Positions 13,037-26,698 of a stretch of 64,000 bases of DNA are shown here, one piece after another. Source of the stretch: Agelaius tricolor (taxonomy: Eukaryota; Chordata; Aves; Passeriformes; Icteridae). Both the position numbers and the translations under genes were made by a program. The notes under the pieces are model-generated. The model saw only the letters and a list, made by a program, of their open reading frames with translations, was not told where the DNA came from and did no database searches. The first letter of the stretch is position 1. The number at the start of each line of letters is the position of its first letter. Location: positions 23,575,001-23,639,000 of the forward strand of contig JALJCS010000010.1 of the NCBI GenBank assembly GCA_023055355.1. Direction: 5' to 3'.

Positions 13037-13730
13037 GTGTCAAGAAGTCAAATATACCCAACAGGCAAAAGAAAATGCCAGAGAAGGACTCTTTTGGGCC
13101 TGGCTTTCACATTTTGCTTGGTCTCTGTGCCAAGGCTGACAGCCCACCCTGAGTTACTTGGTGACACAGGTGAGGAAGAGGATCCTACATGGACCCCAAG
13201 CATCCTCAGGTGGAGCTGCTCAGGTTGATGATGCCTTTCACCCACAGCTGTAAAGCCTCCAGGCAAGGAGGAGCCCTAAGCCCCATCTGCTGTGGTGTGA
13301 CAGGGGCCAGCAGCAAGGGAGCTCTGGCAAACCTGCCCTCAGTGCCACCCCTCCTCATCAGACCTTCAGGGACCTCATGGCTCAAGGTATTTCCACAGGG
13401 AGGTTGGAGGGGCCCTCAGCTGGGGCCAACACCTTTCTTGGGTGGCTTTTCTCAGTGAAGGGAGCCCTTTCCTCTTTAGGGGGATGGAGCTGCACTCTCC
13501 CTTTAATGCTGATAAAATCCCCAGGCCCTTCCCTTTCACCTTTCCACCCTTTGGTACATCAGCCCAAGATGAGTTTCTTACCCCAGGGCTCAGATATTGA
13601 GTCCAGTGGAATCAAGAAATGCCAGCTGCTGTGGGCAGCACACATGCTCTTTCCCTTCCTGGAGAATAAGAAATGCTCCTCTGTCTTGTTCAAACTAAAC
13701 AATATCCCAGGCACTAATCCCATTTCTTAA
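13037..13730. other. GC-richer non-coding block
   Basis: About 700 bp noticeably richer in G/C than its surroundings, with overlapping open frames of 60-117 codons on both strands. Openness in several frames follows from base composition. CpG is not enriched and no domain or splice structure is evident. An old unrecognised repeat or a decayed retrocopy is possible. Confidence 0.4.
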
Positions 13731-16700
13731 CCTCATGTTGCTTTATCACTTGGGGATTTGACACTGTAGCATTTTATGTTATTCTTAGCTAAGTCTAGAA
13801 GAAATTAAGCCTTTCTTATTGTCCATTTGTGAAAATTTTCTTAATCCTAACAGAATATGAGAACCTATTTTTCTCCATAGTCTATTATACATAAATATTT
13901 TAAGTAGACTGGATGATAGCTGTAAAGTTTCAGTAAAAAAATAGTTGACTCAAACAAATGGACATTAAAAATAAATAAACTATTTTTTTCAAGTAATTTT
14001 AGAGAAGTTAACAATACAAAATAATGATGAATGCTAAATCAATACAAATTTGCTGTCTTTATAATTCTTGTTTTCTTTCTGATAGATATGTTTTGGTTGC
14101 TGTTATAAAGTATATGGAATCCGATTTTTTTCAAGCAAATATTCTCCCAGTGATAAAATATTTCAGATGGAGCTTTTTGGTAGCCTTGGTTTTTGACTAT
14201 TTAAACACATCACTAGTAAATAATTAAACATGAAAAATTGAACTTAGTATCTGCTCTAGTGAGAAGATGGCACATTTTACCTCAAAGGCATGTAATAAGA
14301 AATCTTGTTTCACCAGTTAAGCAAGCAGAAATAAAATCTGCACAGCCCATTGCAAAACTTGCTGCAGTCAATAGAAACAGACCTATTAACATCAAAGGGG
14401 TTTAGGTTATCTCTTTACTGAATAAGTGCTTGTTTTATTAGAGTGGTCAGGGACAAAGGGAATCAGTTGCTACTGATAGGACAGCAATTCAGCTATCTTC
14501 TTTGTTATTCCTGCAGGATGCATTGCCTTTGGCTGTATGGGCATTGAGAGGCACAAGGGCTTCTCAAAGACTCAGGATGGGTAAGTTTTGATTTCTTTTC
14601 TTTTCCTTCCCGTGCAAGTGAAGGAGGGTACTCTCCTGTGATATAACCAGGCCATGTGTTTTGTTGCCTGATGTCTAGAAAAAGCCTCAAATGGCAGTTT
14701 AACTCCAGAAATTTAGGTGTACAAAATTTCTTTGGATGGAAGAAAAGATGTTCCTCCACCATGCACAAACTCTATGAAAGAGCAGGCCACAGCATTTACA
14801 TTTCATGTCCAAGTGACAGATCACAGCTCCTCCTGCTGCTCCTGGAGAACGTGACTGGGGTGTGCTGAGCTGGGCAGTGCCAGGCTCCACGAGTGACACA
14901 GCAAACACAACTCACATCAGAGGGTGTCAATGTCCACTTACATGTGCATCACCCACATCACTGTAACTTTGCTTCATCCACCCACAGAAAGGTCCTCAAA
15001 AGCCCTGCACAGTATGCAAGCACTCACTTTTGAGAATAAACCCAAACATCTTTTAGCTTTGGTGCAGTTTCTTATATAAAATTCCCTCAATTATCTTCTT
15101 TGACTACTCTACTTTTTGTTGCCTCCTAGTCTGAAATGTGTGATCGTGACTGTGGGCTATTTATCAGTTCACAGATCTGTGCTCCTCTTCAGCCACAGGT
15201 ACATGCAGCAGTAGTTTTGTCTTTGCCCTGCTTCTGTTACCATCAAAATCGACAAATTTGCTTTGACTTATTGTAGTAAGAGCCTATTGACTTCCCAAGA
15301 AAGGTACTCTCCACCTTGTGCTTGACTCAGTGCATTAAGCTGTAAACCTGAAAAAAAAATGAACTGTGCGTCCCTTGAAAAAGAAAATTGAAAGACCTTT
15401 TCCAAAAAAGCAGAGGAAAGGTCCCTTAATGGACTTAGACTGCATTAAAGCTGCTATAAAATACCATACAGCTTATTATATTACTCCTGCCATTTTTATT
15501 GAGTAAGCAAAAAAAAAAATTCCAAACAAAAAGCCCCTAAAATTTCTAAAAATCTATTTTAATTCCACCTGAGTTAACATTTAAGCAGTTTTGGGGTGTT
15601 TTTTTTTTTATTATTTTCTGTTTTTCTTCCTTTCATTTTAATTTATTTTCTGTATTACTGTGTTAGGAGCAACAATTTCCATACAAGTGATGGCCACATA
15701 GCTTATTGATTTCTTAGTCAGTTATGCCACGACATATCAAAGTGAAAACATTACAAATCAGTTCAGTGCCATTGATATTAGTAGCAGCAAGGACTTCAAA
15801 TGCCTGAGTCAGCATTACAGCAGCTGAAAGATCACACCTTGGATATATCAGGTACCTCAGCAGGAAAAAGGGCCAGTAAGGAATCAAGAGACAGGTTTTG
15901 GGGTCCAGCTGAAGGTGTATGTCTGGGAGAGGTCATCATCACTGTGGGGACAGCACAAACACACACACCTTCATGCTGAGCACAAAATAAAGAGTCAGGA
16001 TTCCCTTTGTCTCCAAGCCAGGTTGATTCAGCAGGTAGGTTTGGGGGGGATGATTGCCTGGATTATCTCTCAATGCCCCATTCAACTTTTAATAGCAGGT
16101 ATAAAAATTTTATCTGATTTTCTACTTTACTCTTTTGAAATATTAACCATTGATAAATTATTAAACTAAATATAAAGTGGTACAAATGTACATAGATTTC
16201 ATAAAGAAGTCTGCTCAGGCAGGCTACATAATGGGACTGCTTCTGCCACCCAAACAGGTCAGAAACCAGCTCCTCTTCTCTTTTTTTTAATGCCCATTGG
16301 CCCAGGTATTTCCAAGGTAGCTGCCTGTTAAACAATCCATTTTTCTCAAAAGGTTAATATTAAGGAGCCCCAAAAAGCCTATTCATGCACCCTAAAACAG
16401 TTTCAGTACATTCTGGCTTTGAACCAGCCAATATTCAACTAAGCTGTTCTTAAGAGACCCCAGCAGTAGAGGCCATGAGGCCTCCCCTACTTGTTAGTAC
16501 TATAATAATTTTTTGTCCCTTGATATCTAACTGAAATACATCCCTGATGGCCTTGTCAGACTGATATCTTTTGCTTTATGCCAATATAGAAAAAAATCTA
16601 AATTAAATACCATAGCTACTCTTGTGCCTTCATCTTCACTCTCTTTTCCTCCTGACTACACAAGCCATGTCCCCACAGCTCATACCCTTAAAAATTTTGT

Positions 16701-17170
16701 TCGTTCTCTGCCCATTTTCCTGGGATTCCTTTAAATTATATTTGTGGAGGGAGCTGAAACCACATTACCACAGCAATGTGTCTCTCATGGTGAACTGCCT
16801 CCCACAGTGGGTCCAGTCACCCTGGAAAATGAAATCCCACTTGGGACCCTGGCCACAAGACACAAGGAGGAACACGATGGCTGTGAATGGCAACTCCTGA
16901 GCACCATCCTGCAAAGAAAGATGCTGATGTTTCATGATTTGGCACACATTGCTTCATTGGCTCCTGAAATGCCAAGAATTCTGCCATAAAGATGAGAAAA
17001 AATCCTATTTTTTTAGTCATTACAAATGTAAAAAAATCAGGAAAGTAGAGAACAAGTAGCTATTAGACCAGCTCTTAGCAAGAGTTGTGTGCACCAGGGA
17101 GCAAAACTTGCAGCTCGCTCAGACACTGTATTGTGGACTTCAAAGAGACAGTGTAAGTCATTACAGAAAG
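13731..17170. other. non-coding sequence, no gene seen
   Basis: AT-rich with T-rich runs near 15600-15650. Several 60-92 codon frames, including overlapping ones at 16622-16989, have no recognised domain. No repeat family identified. Confidence 0.55.
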
Positions 17171-17740
17171 AGCTTAAATGTCACAGCTGGTCATGTCCTT
17201 ACATTTTTTGTCACGTAATTCCAGTAGCTTTAGCACTATAAAGAAAAAATGTAAAATCTGGCCCTAATATGTATTTGTATTTGGAACCTGGTGAATTACC
17301 CTGGATATTAGCTGTATTAAGTTACCATGAAAATATAAGCCTTAGCAGAAGTAATTAGCACTGATACCTTGTTTTACATGGGCAATGCACTTTGTGGACA
17401 AGAGAATAACAGAGGTGTTAAAGTCGTGCACGTTGTGCTTTATCAGACTAGTGTATTATAGCCCTTCAGGTTAAAGGGTTCAGAATAATGAAAGAAAATC
17501 CAGGTGCAATTTCCTGCCGCTGTTTTGCTGTAATATCAAATCCTTGCAGAGTTAACTCTTTACTTGCTAGATTCCCTGCGTGTTTGCAGTTTCAAGTTGC
17601 CACGAGATCATTTGCAGAACCTATGCAATTGCTTGTTTCAAGAATTACGGGAAGCATTATGTATGAAAAAAGTGGGAATACAGCCCAAGAAACAGGTAGC
17701 AGAAATCCATCTAGATTTATTTTCCCATTTTTAAAATGAG
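17171..17740. other. candidate conserved non-coding block
   Basis: Unique-looking, moderately AT-rich sequence without low-complexity runs. It retains scattered CpGs (for example near 17425, 17518, 17578 and 17602) that normally decay in neutral DNA. That texture is compatible with constraint but is weak evidence. The 83-codon frame at 17488-17739 has no recognised domain. Confidence 0.25.
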
Positions 17741-20700
17741 GTGTTTTTTTTGCTTTGAAGACCATAGGCAGAAGGATCACTGCATATTCATGGGGATATG
17801 CTTGCACCTCTATCTTTCACACAGATTTTTATTTCTGCCTTTCCCTACAAGGAAAAGTAAGATGAAGAGCTGCTGCCCTTTCCCACAACTTTCCATAAAT
17901 CATCCCCTTTTGTGTGGCAGAACATTTATTGGAAACATGGGTATAGTGACAAAAATGCTCATATGCATCTGATTTCTGGGTTAATTAAACCAAGATATAA
18001 ACTGGGCTGTGAAGTGGCTGATGAGAATCCCAAGCCAAATCAGAGTTACCTGAGTGCAGCATTTGGAAATATGGCTTACCTTTTCTACTGTGCAATGCTG
18101 CAAAATTACTTCTTGAGTCAGTACTCATCTTTACTGCTTCCTCTCAGCTGACCTTCCTAAGAGAAAAACAAAAATCCAAGGTTGCTCAGAGCTCAAGACT
18201 TTCCCTGGGGAGGATATCAGACAATGAAGACATCAGCAAAAATAATCTAGGACCTTTTACCATCAAAAAAGTTATTTCATTGATCATCATATAACATATC
18301 ACATTTTCTGGCACATGTAAAATTAAATGAAAGCAAGTTATCTTTAATGTTCTCTCAACTTAAAAATAAACATTTCATGAGTGCTCTATATATATACCAC
18401 ATATATATTCATGGGTTTTTTCTCAGGAAGCATGACAGTTTTAACTATTCACATGAAGGAAGGAATTTTCTTATTCACACATGGGCATCCTGGGAGGCTT
18501 TTTCCCATAAGTTAATAATGTCAGTGTATGAGGATGGAATGGACATTCAACAGGTAAGAAAATCATCAGTCTCCCGAAAATCCTCCGAGAAGTATTTTAC
18601 TAAACACAGAATTCTTGAAAGGGATATAAGCCCACAAACCCACGTGCCTCAGGCTTTAACTCAGCCCTAACTACCAGAGGTTAAAGCAGATTTTGTGGAC
18701 AATCTTCTCCATAATTAAATACTGTGGGGTTTCTTGCACTGTGTTTGCAGGTTTTATCAGCCATTGCTAGAGAAGGAATTTATTAACAGACTGGATTACA
18801 GTCTGCTCAGGCAGTACTAATTTTTACTGTAGAAATTGACACCTTTCATAGAAGTAGAGGTATGCTTTAATTGAGGTATCAAAATTAATTCTAATATGCT
18901 TAAAATAATCATGATGGTTTGATAACTCTTTTAATGTTTTCTCCTAGGTTTGTTTGCTAATGTGCAATACTTGAGGTAATCCAGCTGACTTCTGTAACAG
19001 GACAGAAGGCAGGCTCAGTTCTGTCTCAGTATCAGCATTCAAAATACACCAGTTCTCATATTTATAGGAGTATGGAGAGTGCACCATAGAGGGCTGTACA
19101 TTAGATAGGAAGTCCCATGTATTTATTTTTTTGTCACTGCATTCCATCCCTGGCCTGACATCCCTGGATATGCTCTTTTCCATCACCATGACATGCCATT
19201 TTAAAGTAATGCATTGTAAGTGAAGCAAGTGTTGCCATAAAGAAATCTTTCATAAAATCATGTCAATGGAAAGTAACACATTCCATTCAGACCAATCTCC
19301 TTGATGGAAAAGGGGGCTTTGAATAAGCAGAGATTGTCTAGCTCCATGGATAATTTATCAGTGCCACCAGCTGATCTCTAGAAAAGGCTTAAAAATAACA
19401 AAAGACAACTAATCCATTTTTTGAAAAAAAAAAAAAAAAGATTGAAGATGTGTTTCACAAGCTCATTGGTGCCTCTGGCATTAAAAAGCTTACCCTGGTG
19501 CATTCCATCGATGGCATTAGACTATTCATCATATCATTTGCATGAAGAGGCTTACAGCTCTCCCCAGACAGAGAGAGGATTACAAATGTTCCTAAGTCAA
19601 TAGCCTTCGCATTTTAAAGTATTTGCTTATTAAAGGCTACTTTAAAAAGTTCAGAATCAAAACCTTGCTATTCCTGTTTGACAAGAAAACCTTGGCAGCT
19701 CCCTAATTCTCAGTATAAAAATGATGCTTTACATTTCTTTAACAGTTTCTCTCCTAGGAGCTCCAGGTGCTTTGGATAATTAACATAACTCCAGTATGTG
19801 TCCCTAGAAACATCCCTCTGCAGTACAGAACTCTTTTCACCACCCTCTCTCAAGAAGAGGTCACAAAGCTGGCATCAAAGGCAATCAATTCAGAGCTTGG
19901 ATTCCTACTCATGTGAAGTGGTTTTTGATAGATTACTGATGGATTTGATAGATTGTTTGGTGTTGCTAGGGCTGAAGGACCTTCCATGGGCACACTGGCT
20001 GACCTTCACAACAGTGAAGGATTGTGCCCAGTGAATCTCTAAGCTCTTAATCCCATGGTTATGGCCCCAAGATGTTATTCTGTCTTTGCCCAGATCTCAG
20101 AGGAGGAAAAGGCAATGTGATCATGCTGTCTGCACGCTCCAGAGTGTCCTTGCAACCCACAACTCTCAGTCTATGAAGAATTCTAAGCCATTTTGGCATA
20201 GCAAAAGAGACCTCACAGATGCTCAAATAATTTTATGGGGAAAAAATTGTATGTCTCAGCACTCAATCTATTACTGCAGGGGAGCTCTAGGGATATAAGA
20301 CACAAATCCACAACAGACTCTCTTCATTAGCCAGGATGCTCATGGACCAGGCTATTATACTGGGACAGATAAAGCAATTCAAATTCCAACAGAGACAGGG
20401 AGAAATGTGTAGGACTAATACTACAAAAACATTGGAGTGATTGCATTCTCACTAAAGGCTGTAGCACAAGGATTATTCTGTATTAAGAAAAATAAAAGTA
20501 TTTAACAGATATCATAAAATTCAAGGTGCAAATAGACTGTTGCAGAGTCAGAGACAACATTTAGTTTTACTGATTTGCAAGCTGTAGCTGTAGCCAGAAT
20601 TTCATCCTCTTTCTAATAGGGACAAGACAGGCTGGTTTGGAAAACTAGGAAAAAAAAATTGAAAAAACAATTGGGCTCAAGGCAAATAGCAAATATTAGA

Positions 20701-21008
20701 TCAAAAGAACCTGGTAGAGTAGAGGAGAAGTGGCATCTGTTTTACAGGTGATGATTTTTCCTTTATTGACTCTGGCCAAACTGAAACATGCTGGTTTTGT
20801 GGGATTACTAAACTGAATAATAATACAAAGAGAAAATAATGACATTCTAGTAAGAAGCCCTTGTGCATGACGTTTACAGTTGAATTTGGATCATATAGAT
20901 GGCTTAAAAGAACATAGCATTAGTTTTAACAATCCCTATTTTTTCCCAAATGAACTCACTGGTAGGCTGATTTTTCTGCAGAGTCCTTCCTAAATATTAA
21001 AAGGTAGA
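17741..21008. other. non-coding sequence, no gene seen
   Basis: No exon or known repeat recognised. It contains a TA-rich microsatellite near 18387-18409 and an A16 run at 19424-19439. Confidence 0.55.
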
Positions 21009-21063
21009 GAAAAAGAAAAGAAAAAAAAAAAAAAAAGAAAAAAAAAAAAAAAAAAAAAAGAAA
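21009..21063. repeat. A-rich tract with G interruptions
   Basis: About 55 bp of A with a few single G interruptions, the longest uninterrupted A run being about 20. It could be a simple repeat or the tail of an old retrocopy. The sequence just 5' of it shows no recognisable transcript and no flanking duplication was found. Confidence 0.9.
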
Positions 21064-23119
21064 ATGCCAAATTATGCCTTTCCTATGTGGAAGAGCTAAA
21101 TGTTCCTAGTGTTAAAAGTTTCAAGTTCTCCTACAGACCACTACCCAGAATAATTTTACCAGTACATTGTTTCACTTGCAGGGAACATGCCTTTCTACTG
21201 CAAGAGAAAATCAATACCATTTTATAAATTGTATCAGTGTAAAAGTTCTTAGTAGCTGGGTAGTATATTGCCCTTTCTGGACAGATATAAGATCTATTAC
21301 TACAGGTACCTTAATACAGATATACATGACTCTACTCTTATGGTGCTATGTCTTATTTATACTAGAAATTTTGAAAGCAACTTCATATTTTTTACTATAA
21401 AAAGATGATCTAATATTATTTAATACTTGTGCTTCAGCTCTCTCCCTCTTTTCTCCCACTCAGAGTGAAGAAGAGTTTAATATTCTTCCACCCACTGCAT
21501 GTCTTACTTGTTTAAATATATAATTTCTTTAGGTCAGAGTCTTTTACTTAAAGTGAGCATGTGTGTATCTACATATGCTTTGTGCTGAGCAACCTGGGCA
21601 CAGTGATAACTGCTTGGGAAGAGCTGGTGAAGGGATGCACTGGCCTCCACCCCATTTAAATCCTTTAGAGCTGTTGAAGTAAACTCAAAAGATGCACCCT
21701 GGATGAATCAGTGGTCATGGGTTCAAAGTAAAATTTCCTGAGTGAAACACAAATGTCTGACAAACAGCCAAAGAAACAGTAGATAACTCTAATGGAAACT
21801 AGTGTATTATTTGGATCTTATCTAATCAGGGCTGCTTAGCAACATTATGATAACAGAAAAATTAATACCAGGGAAAACCTTCACCACAGACTAGCTGCAT
21901 CTGGGCAGATATAGGTGCAAAGAGATGTGGATATAGATGTAGTTTAGCTGTAGATGATGGATATGTAGATAGAAAGGGGGGCACTTTTCTAAGTATTGGA
22001 AGCCCAAATGCTGGGAAGAAGTAGTCTCAGAGTCTCCATCTGTGGCACAGGGAACCACCACACTGAAGACCAGTAGGGAGCTTCTAGATGTTTATCAAGT
22101 CAGTTCAAGCTGCTTCAAGAAATATCAGCTAAAGCATGTTGGCTGCTGTTTTACCTTAACTTCCCAATGCTGGCATAAGTGACTTATAGCACTTGCAAGC
22201 TGAGGATATGAAAGGGGGAATGAGACTCTTGAGTGGCTCAGTGACAGAGTTTGTCTGCTTTGGGGGATTGTTAATTATTATCCTCTTAACTGAATCACCC
22301 TCATGTGGAGCTTATCAGTCCAGGTAAGTAGACAGACGCTATTGAGAGCAAAACTCTGCATCTCATTTGACCTTCATTTAGCACTTTCTTCTTTAAAATG
22401 TAGCCCTAATGTGTAAGGTATTTATCCTATTCAATAGCTGATTGCACACCACCTAATCTCTTGATGTTGGTCTAATCCATCCCTGCCATGGATTTTTGTT
22501 ACTGTCGCCAATACTGGACTGTCTTTATTTATCACAGTCGCTCTCAGTGCATCTTCTCAGAAAGCCACATCAATCAAGCAACCATTCTGATTTGCTGCAT
22601 CCCAGGGTAACAAGAAATGCTTTGTTCTGACTGTATATTTCTAAGCTATTTTGAGCTCTCCCACAAATTAACTGAGATGGTTCTCTGTGTCATGGGGGGG
22701 GAGCACCACAAGCTGTTCACAGCATTAGGGTGGGCTCTCAGTGGTGACAGGCAACTCCTACCTACCCTGAATGTTTCTCTCAGGGGTTTTCTCAGCCACC
22801 CAGGCTCTGCTTCCCACAGGGGTGGAGAGGAGGCTGGCCAGACACCACAGTGCAGGATTCACCCTAATGTCCCAATGGGCCTGAGGACACCACCTCCCCA
22901 GGGACAATAGCACACAGGGACTGTCCACCAGAGAGAGGGGCTGTGTTGTCCTCAGACAGTTCCCAGCTGGTCCTCAGTTCATTTTCATCTTTCCAAATTT
23001 GTCCTAAAATTTTCCCTGCAACTCAGAAAGGCACCATGGAACACCCTGGTGAACCACTAGAGTCTCTGGGCTGATTTACCCACCCTGGTCTCACCATCCA
23101 AACCAGGGGTCAGTGTTGA
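21064..23119. other. non-coding sequence, no gene seen
   Basis: AT-rich to about 22600, then more GC-rich. A degenerate GATA/GATG-rich patch lies near 21905-21985, and a G8 run lies near 22695. The 97-codon frame at 22617-22910 has no recognised domain. Confidence 0.55.
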
Positions 23120-23164
23120 GGGGCTGGGAAGGGCAGGAGGGGTGGGAGGAGGGCAGAGGAGGGG
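23120..23164 (+). other. G-quadruplex-forming motif
   Basis: Seven runs of three or four G occur in 45 bp, separated by loops of one to seven bases (GGGG, GGG, GGG, GGGG, GGG, GGG, GGGG). This comfortably meets the classical four-run quadruplex pattern. No gene start is recognisable beside it. Confidence 0.85.
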
Positions 23165-26100
23165 ATGCTTGGCTGAGCTTTCTTATCTTGGGCAGGATTT
23201 TTCTGTCCCTCTCAGGGGCATCAAGTTTGAGATGTAGGCCTGATCCAGGAGCTCTACTACAAAGCCTCACTTTATGAATAAAGGAAACAAATGTGTAAAC
23301 TCTACTAGAAAAATTACACTCATCAAAACATCCATAAAGCCATGCATATTTGCACACAAATCTAAAAACTTATAAAATTACAGCCTAAATCATTTTCCAA
23401 AGAAGTTCTCTTTAATTGGCACAAGGTGTTGAATTATGCAGAACAGATCTCAACAGAGATTTTTTTTAATATAAAGTTAATTACCTTATCTTGGTGTGCA
23501 TGAGGAAGCACAATACTTTTTGCAGCGACTCTTTGTATCAGAGACAGCCAGTATCCATGTTAGTCTGTTCATGTAATAAAAATCAAATTGCATCAATTCC
23601 TTAACAAAGCACAGCAGAGGCTTCTCTTAATAGAATCTTTATTAGAGAATCAGATACAGCTATCTCCAAAGAGAGGATTTTTAAAAGGTACTGGGATTTC
23701 TCTGTAGTTTATTAGCTAAAGCAACACTGGGATTAGCTGCTGGGAGATGTCATATTGGAATAAGAACTGCTGGGTGGAAGCAGAGGCAATTGGGATACCC
23801 TCTGCTGTTGACATGATTCAATGGAATTTTTTTATTTTATGAGCTAAGCTGGAGAGGTGAGAGGTGCAGAAGTGCTGCCAGTTGACATTTTGACTCTTCC
23901 GTTTCCATCTGCAGAGAGCTCCTCCCTCATATGCATTTCACTCCCAGCAAGACCAGGGTTGCAAAGCAAAACCATTCAACTCTGGAATCATTCCTGATAT
24001 CCCATCACAGGAAACACAGGGAAACAGGGAACTCTGGGGGTTCTGCTGTGATGGGATTTGGCTTAACCTTCTTTCTTTGCCCCAAACAATTTAAGAGGCC
24101 AAATCTGGGCTTCAGAATCTGTAAGCAAGCAAGTGAATTTTGCACACCTTTGTGTGGAGAACAGTTCTCACAGGCTCATCCCCAGCCTGAAACTGTGCTC
24201 AGTTTGAGCCCTGAAGCATGAGGATTGACAGCCCTGTTGTTTGCTGCCAGCCAGTGTGGGTGCCTTATCTCAGCAGAGCACACCCATTGCAGTGGGACTC
24301 CTCTGGAGAGCAATGAGCAGCAGCAGTAATGACAGCAGGGCCGTGCTCAGGCTGGAGGAACAGACCCCCTGTGCATCTCAGAGCTGCTCTCCACAGCTCC
24401 CCAAGCACGGCTGGGATGCTGCTGGCAGGAGGTTGGCAGGGTGTTAGGAGGCTGCTGTCAGGGCTGCCCAACCAACAGCCACTGCAAAAGCTCCCTGGCA
24501 ACTTCAGTACTTCAGAGATTAGGGTTTTGGAAATTCCAGCTTGTGACATTTTAAATTACTGGTGCCAGACCCCTCAGTCACCACTGCTTATGTAATTCTT
24601 GGCCACTGCCCTTAATTTGTTGGTCTATGCAGAGTTCAGTGTATGCTCCAAGCTTGTGCTCAGCCTGATGCTGATAGTGAAATGCCAGGCAGCACCATGG
24701 CACCCAGGGTTACCCTCCTTCCTGCAGCATCCTCTTGCTCCAGCACTCCAGAGCTGCTGAAGTGGGGAAAGTGAAATTGCCTCTAAAACACCCTGCCTCT
24801 TCAGAGTTATATTTTCCCTCCTGGCACGCTGTTATATAAAAGGTTTTACAGACCAGGATTTCAAAATGAAACTAGTTTTCCCCTTTCCCCTCTGGCTGTG
24901 GTGCTTTAGAAGTGCATGGACAACACCTGCAATACAGAGGAGGTTAAAGAGTCAACAAGAAAACTCTGTGAGGGTTCCAGGATTTGGAGAGGGAAGAGAC
25001 AGCCAAAGGAAAGGAGTAGGAGCAAAAGCATTGCTTGCCAAAGCTGAGGGTGTTTTGAAACTGCTGTGGAGCTGGATCAGAGGGAAAATGGCAGAAAGTT
25101 ACACATTCCCATCTCCCTCTTTGTCTTCATTTTCCAGATAGACAAAAAGACTGTTTCTCTGCTTGGGGACCTAACAAAACCAAGGCAGGAGCAGCTACTG
25201 ACACCTGACTGTCACAGAACCAGAGATGTGCCAAGGTTGATGCTGAACCCTCATCAACGCCAAACTCCAAAAAAAGCAGGTGAGATGCAGTTCAGCAGCA
25301 CTTTTTGTATTCATTCCCTCTGACATGAGGTGTCTAACTGAGCTGTCACCCTCATGCCCAGCTACAATCAGCAGCACAGACAGGACCTTCCACAGACACG
25401 GTGTCTTGTGTGGGCTGAGTCACACTCCAAAGATCCTAATTTCTGAAACTGTTCCACATGCAACTGTCTGGGAGTGTAGCAGGAATCTCCAGCAACTCTG
25501 TCCCTATCTCAGACCCTGAATAAAAACATCTGTAGCAGTGGGTGCAATGATACAGGTTTGCCTAACCTAACCTAACTCAACCATAAATCATCTGCTTAAA
25601 TATGTGCCCTGATGAGCTGCACGTGCTGTTTTTTAAGTAAAAACCTACCTGTAACAATTTTGACAAGCACTAGCTGTTAAATATGAGCATTATTAAGCAT
25701 GCTCTAAAATGCTCATGGCCAGAAGAGAGCAGCAACATGACTTTTGGACAGTTCCAGCTTCAACCCCTTCTCAGTTTGCACTGTGGGAAAAAGGGAATCT
25801 GGTCCTGCCCTCTGAATTTTTGTTTCCCACCTACCTCAGGCAAATGCCAGGAAAAAGTGTAAAGTGCTTGTTTCCAGCTTGCAGACATTTGAAGACAAGA
25901 GACAAGTTTAAGTGGAGCTTGGCATCCCGTGGGGTGAACTTTTCCAGGCAGCCAGAGCAATGATATTGAGCACTATCATTCTCTGCTGTACACATCTTTG
26001 CCTGACCTTATCCTGGACGCATCCCCTTTGACTCACTTCTTTAAAGAGCCTAATAGATTTTCTTTAGCTTGAGGCAGAGCAAACCTCTGCTGGATTGAAA

Positions 26101-26421
26101 TAATGTAGAAGTATTAGAAAAGATTGGTGCTGGGAATTTTTTTCCCCTCTTCCCCTTGCTGAACGATAGGAAGAAAATATATGACCCAAATCTGCCAAGC
26201 ACTTTCAAAGGGAAGGAAGAAACACATGTGGAAAAGCATTAGAAGGCCACCCATCTCCCTTTAATTATAATGAGAATGCCACCATTGCTAAATGAATAGA
26301 AAATAAACGGAATAAGTATTAAATAATTATGGTTTCCCTCACATATTTCTTCTCATCTATTCAGCAGCAGATAGTTTTACAACATAAATAAATCTTTTGA
26401 GATGTAAACAAGTCTGCAGCA
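23165..26421. other. non-coding sequence, no gene seen
   Basis: No supported gene. GC rises between about 24200 and 24600, giving overlapping open frames of up to 94 codons. A TATAAAAGG at 24835-24843 lies about 25 bp before an ATG frame (24866-25141, 91 codons) with no homology I recognise. Short CCTAA repeats occur near 25560. Confidence 0.5.
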
Positions 26422-26698
26422 GCCGGTGCCGGGGCTGGCGGAGGGCGAGCGGCAAGCCGCGATCTGCAGCACCCCCTGCAGCATCCCGGCACGGCTCCCA
26501 TCCAGCCCTGGCACCTTCCCGGCATCTAAAGCGCTGAAATGCACTTACATGCAGGGTTCGCTACTGCCGGTTTCTCATTGTCTCGGTCTCCGCCCTGCAC
26601 AGAAGGAAAACTTGTTTTGGAATCGGAAGGTTTGTGAAATGCGCTTTGTGCAGAGCCCTCGCTCCCCGCGGGGCCGTTCTGCTCACAGGGTCAGCGGA
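26422..26698. promoter_or_regulatory. small CpG cluster, possible promoter
   Basis: I count 22 CpG dinucleotides in about 280 bp of clearly GC-rich sequence. The flanks on both sides have very few CpGs. Such islands in vertebrates commonly mark unmethylated promoters or enhancers. No TATA box is obvious and no coding first exon is recognised: the overlapping 104-codon frame (26426-26740) starts at GTG and has no domain. The size is at the low end for an island. The alternative is a young GC-rich insertion. Confidence 0.45.

Noticed and set aside
16744..16989. 81-codon plus-strand frame as a small gene
   Set aside because: It starts at GTG rather than ATG and overlaps other frames on both strands. 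Many listed frames in this window likewise begin at non-ATG codons not used by vertebrates.
21009..21063. Poly-A tail of a processed pseudogene
   Set aside because: No recognisable transcript sequence lies 5' of it on the plus strand and no flanking duplication was seen; a simple repeat is the safer reading.
25558..25580. Interstitial telomeric repeat (CCTAA-like units)
   Set aside because: Units read CCTAA/CCTAAC, not CCCTAA, and there are only about three copies.
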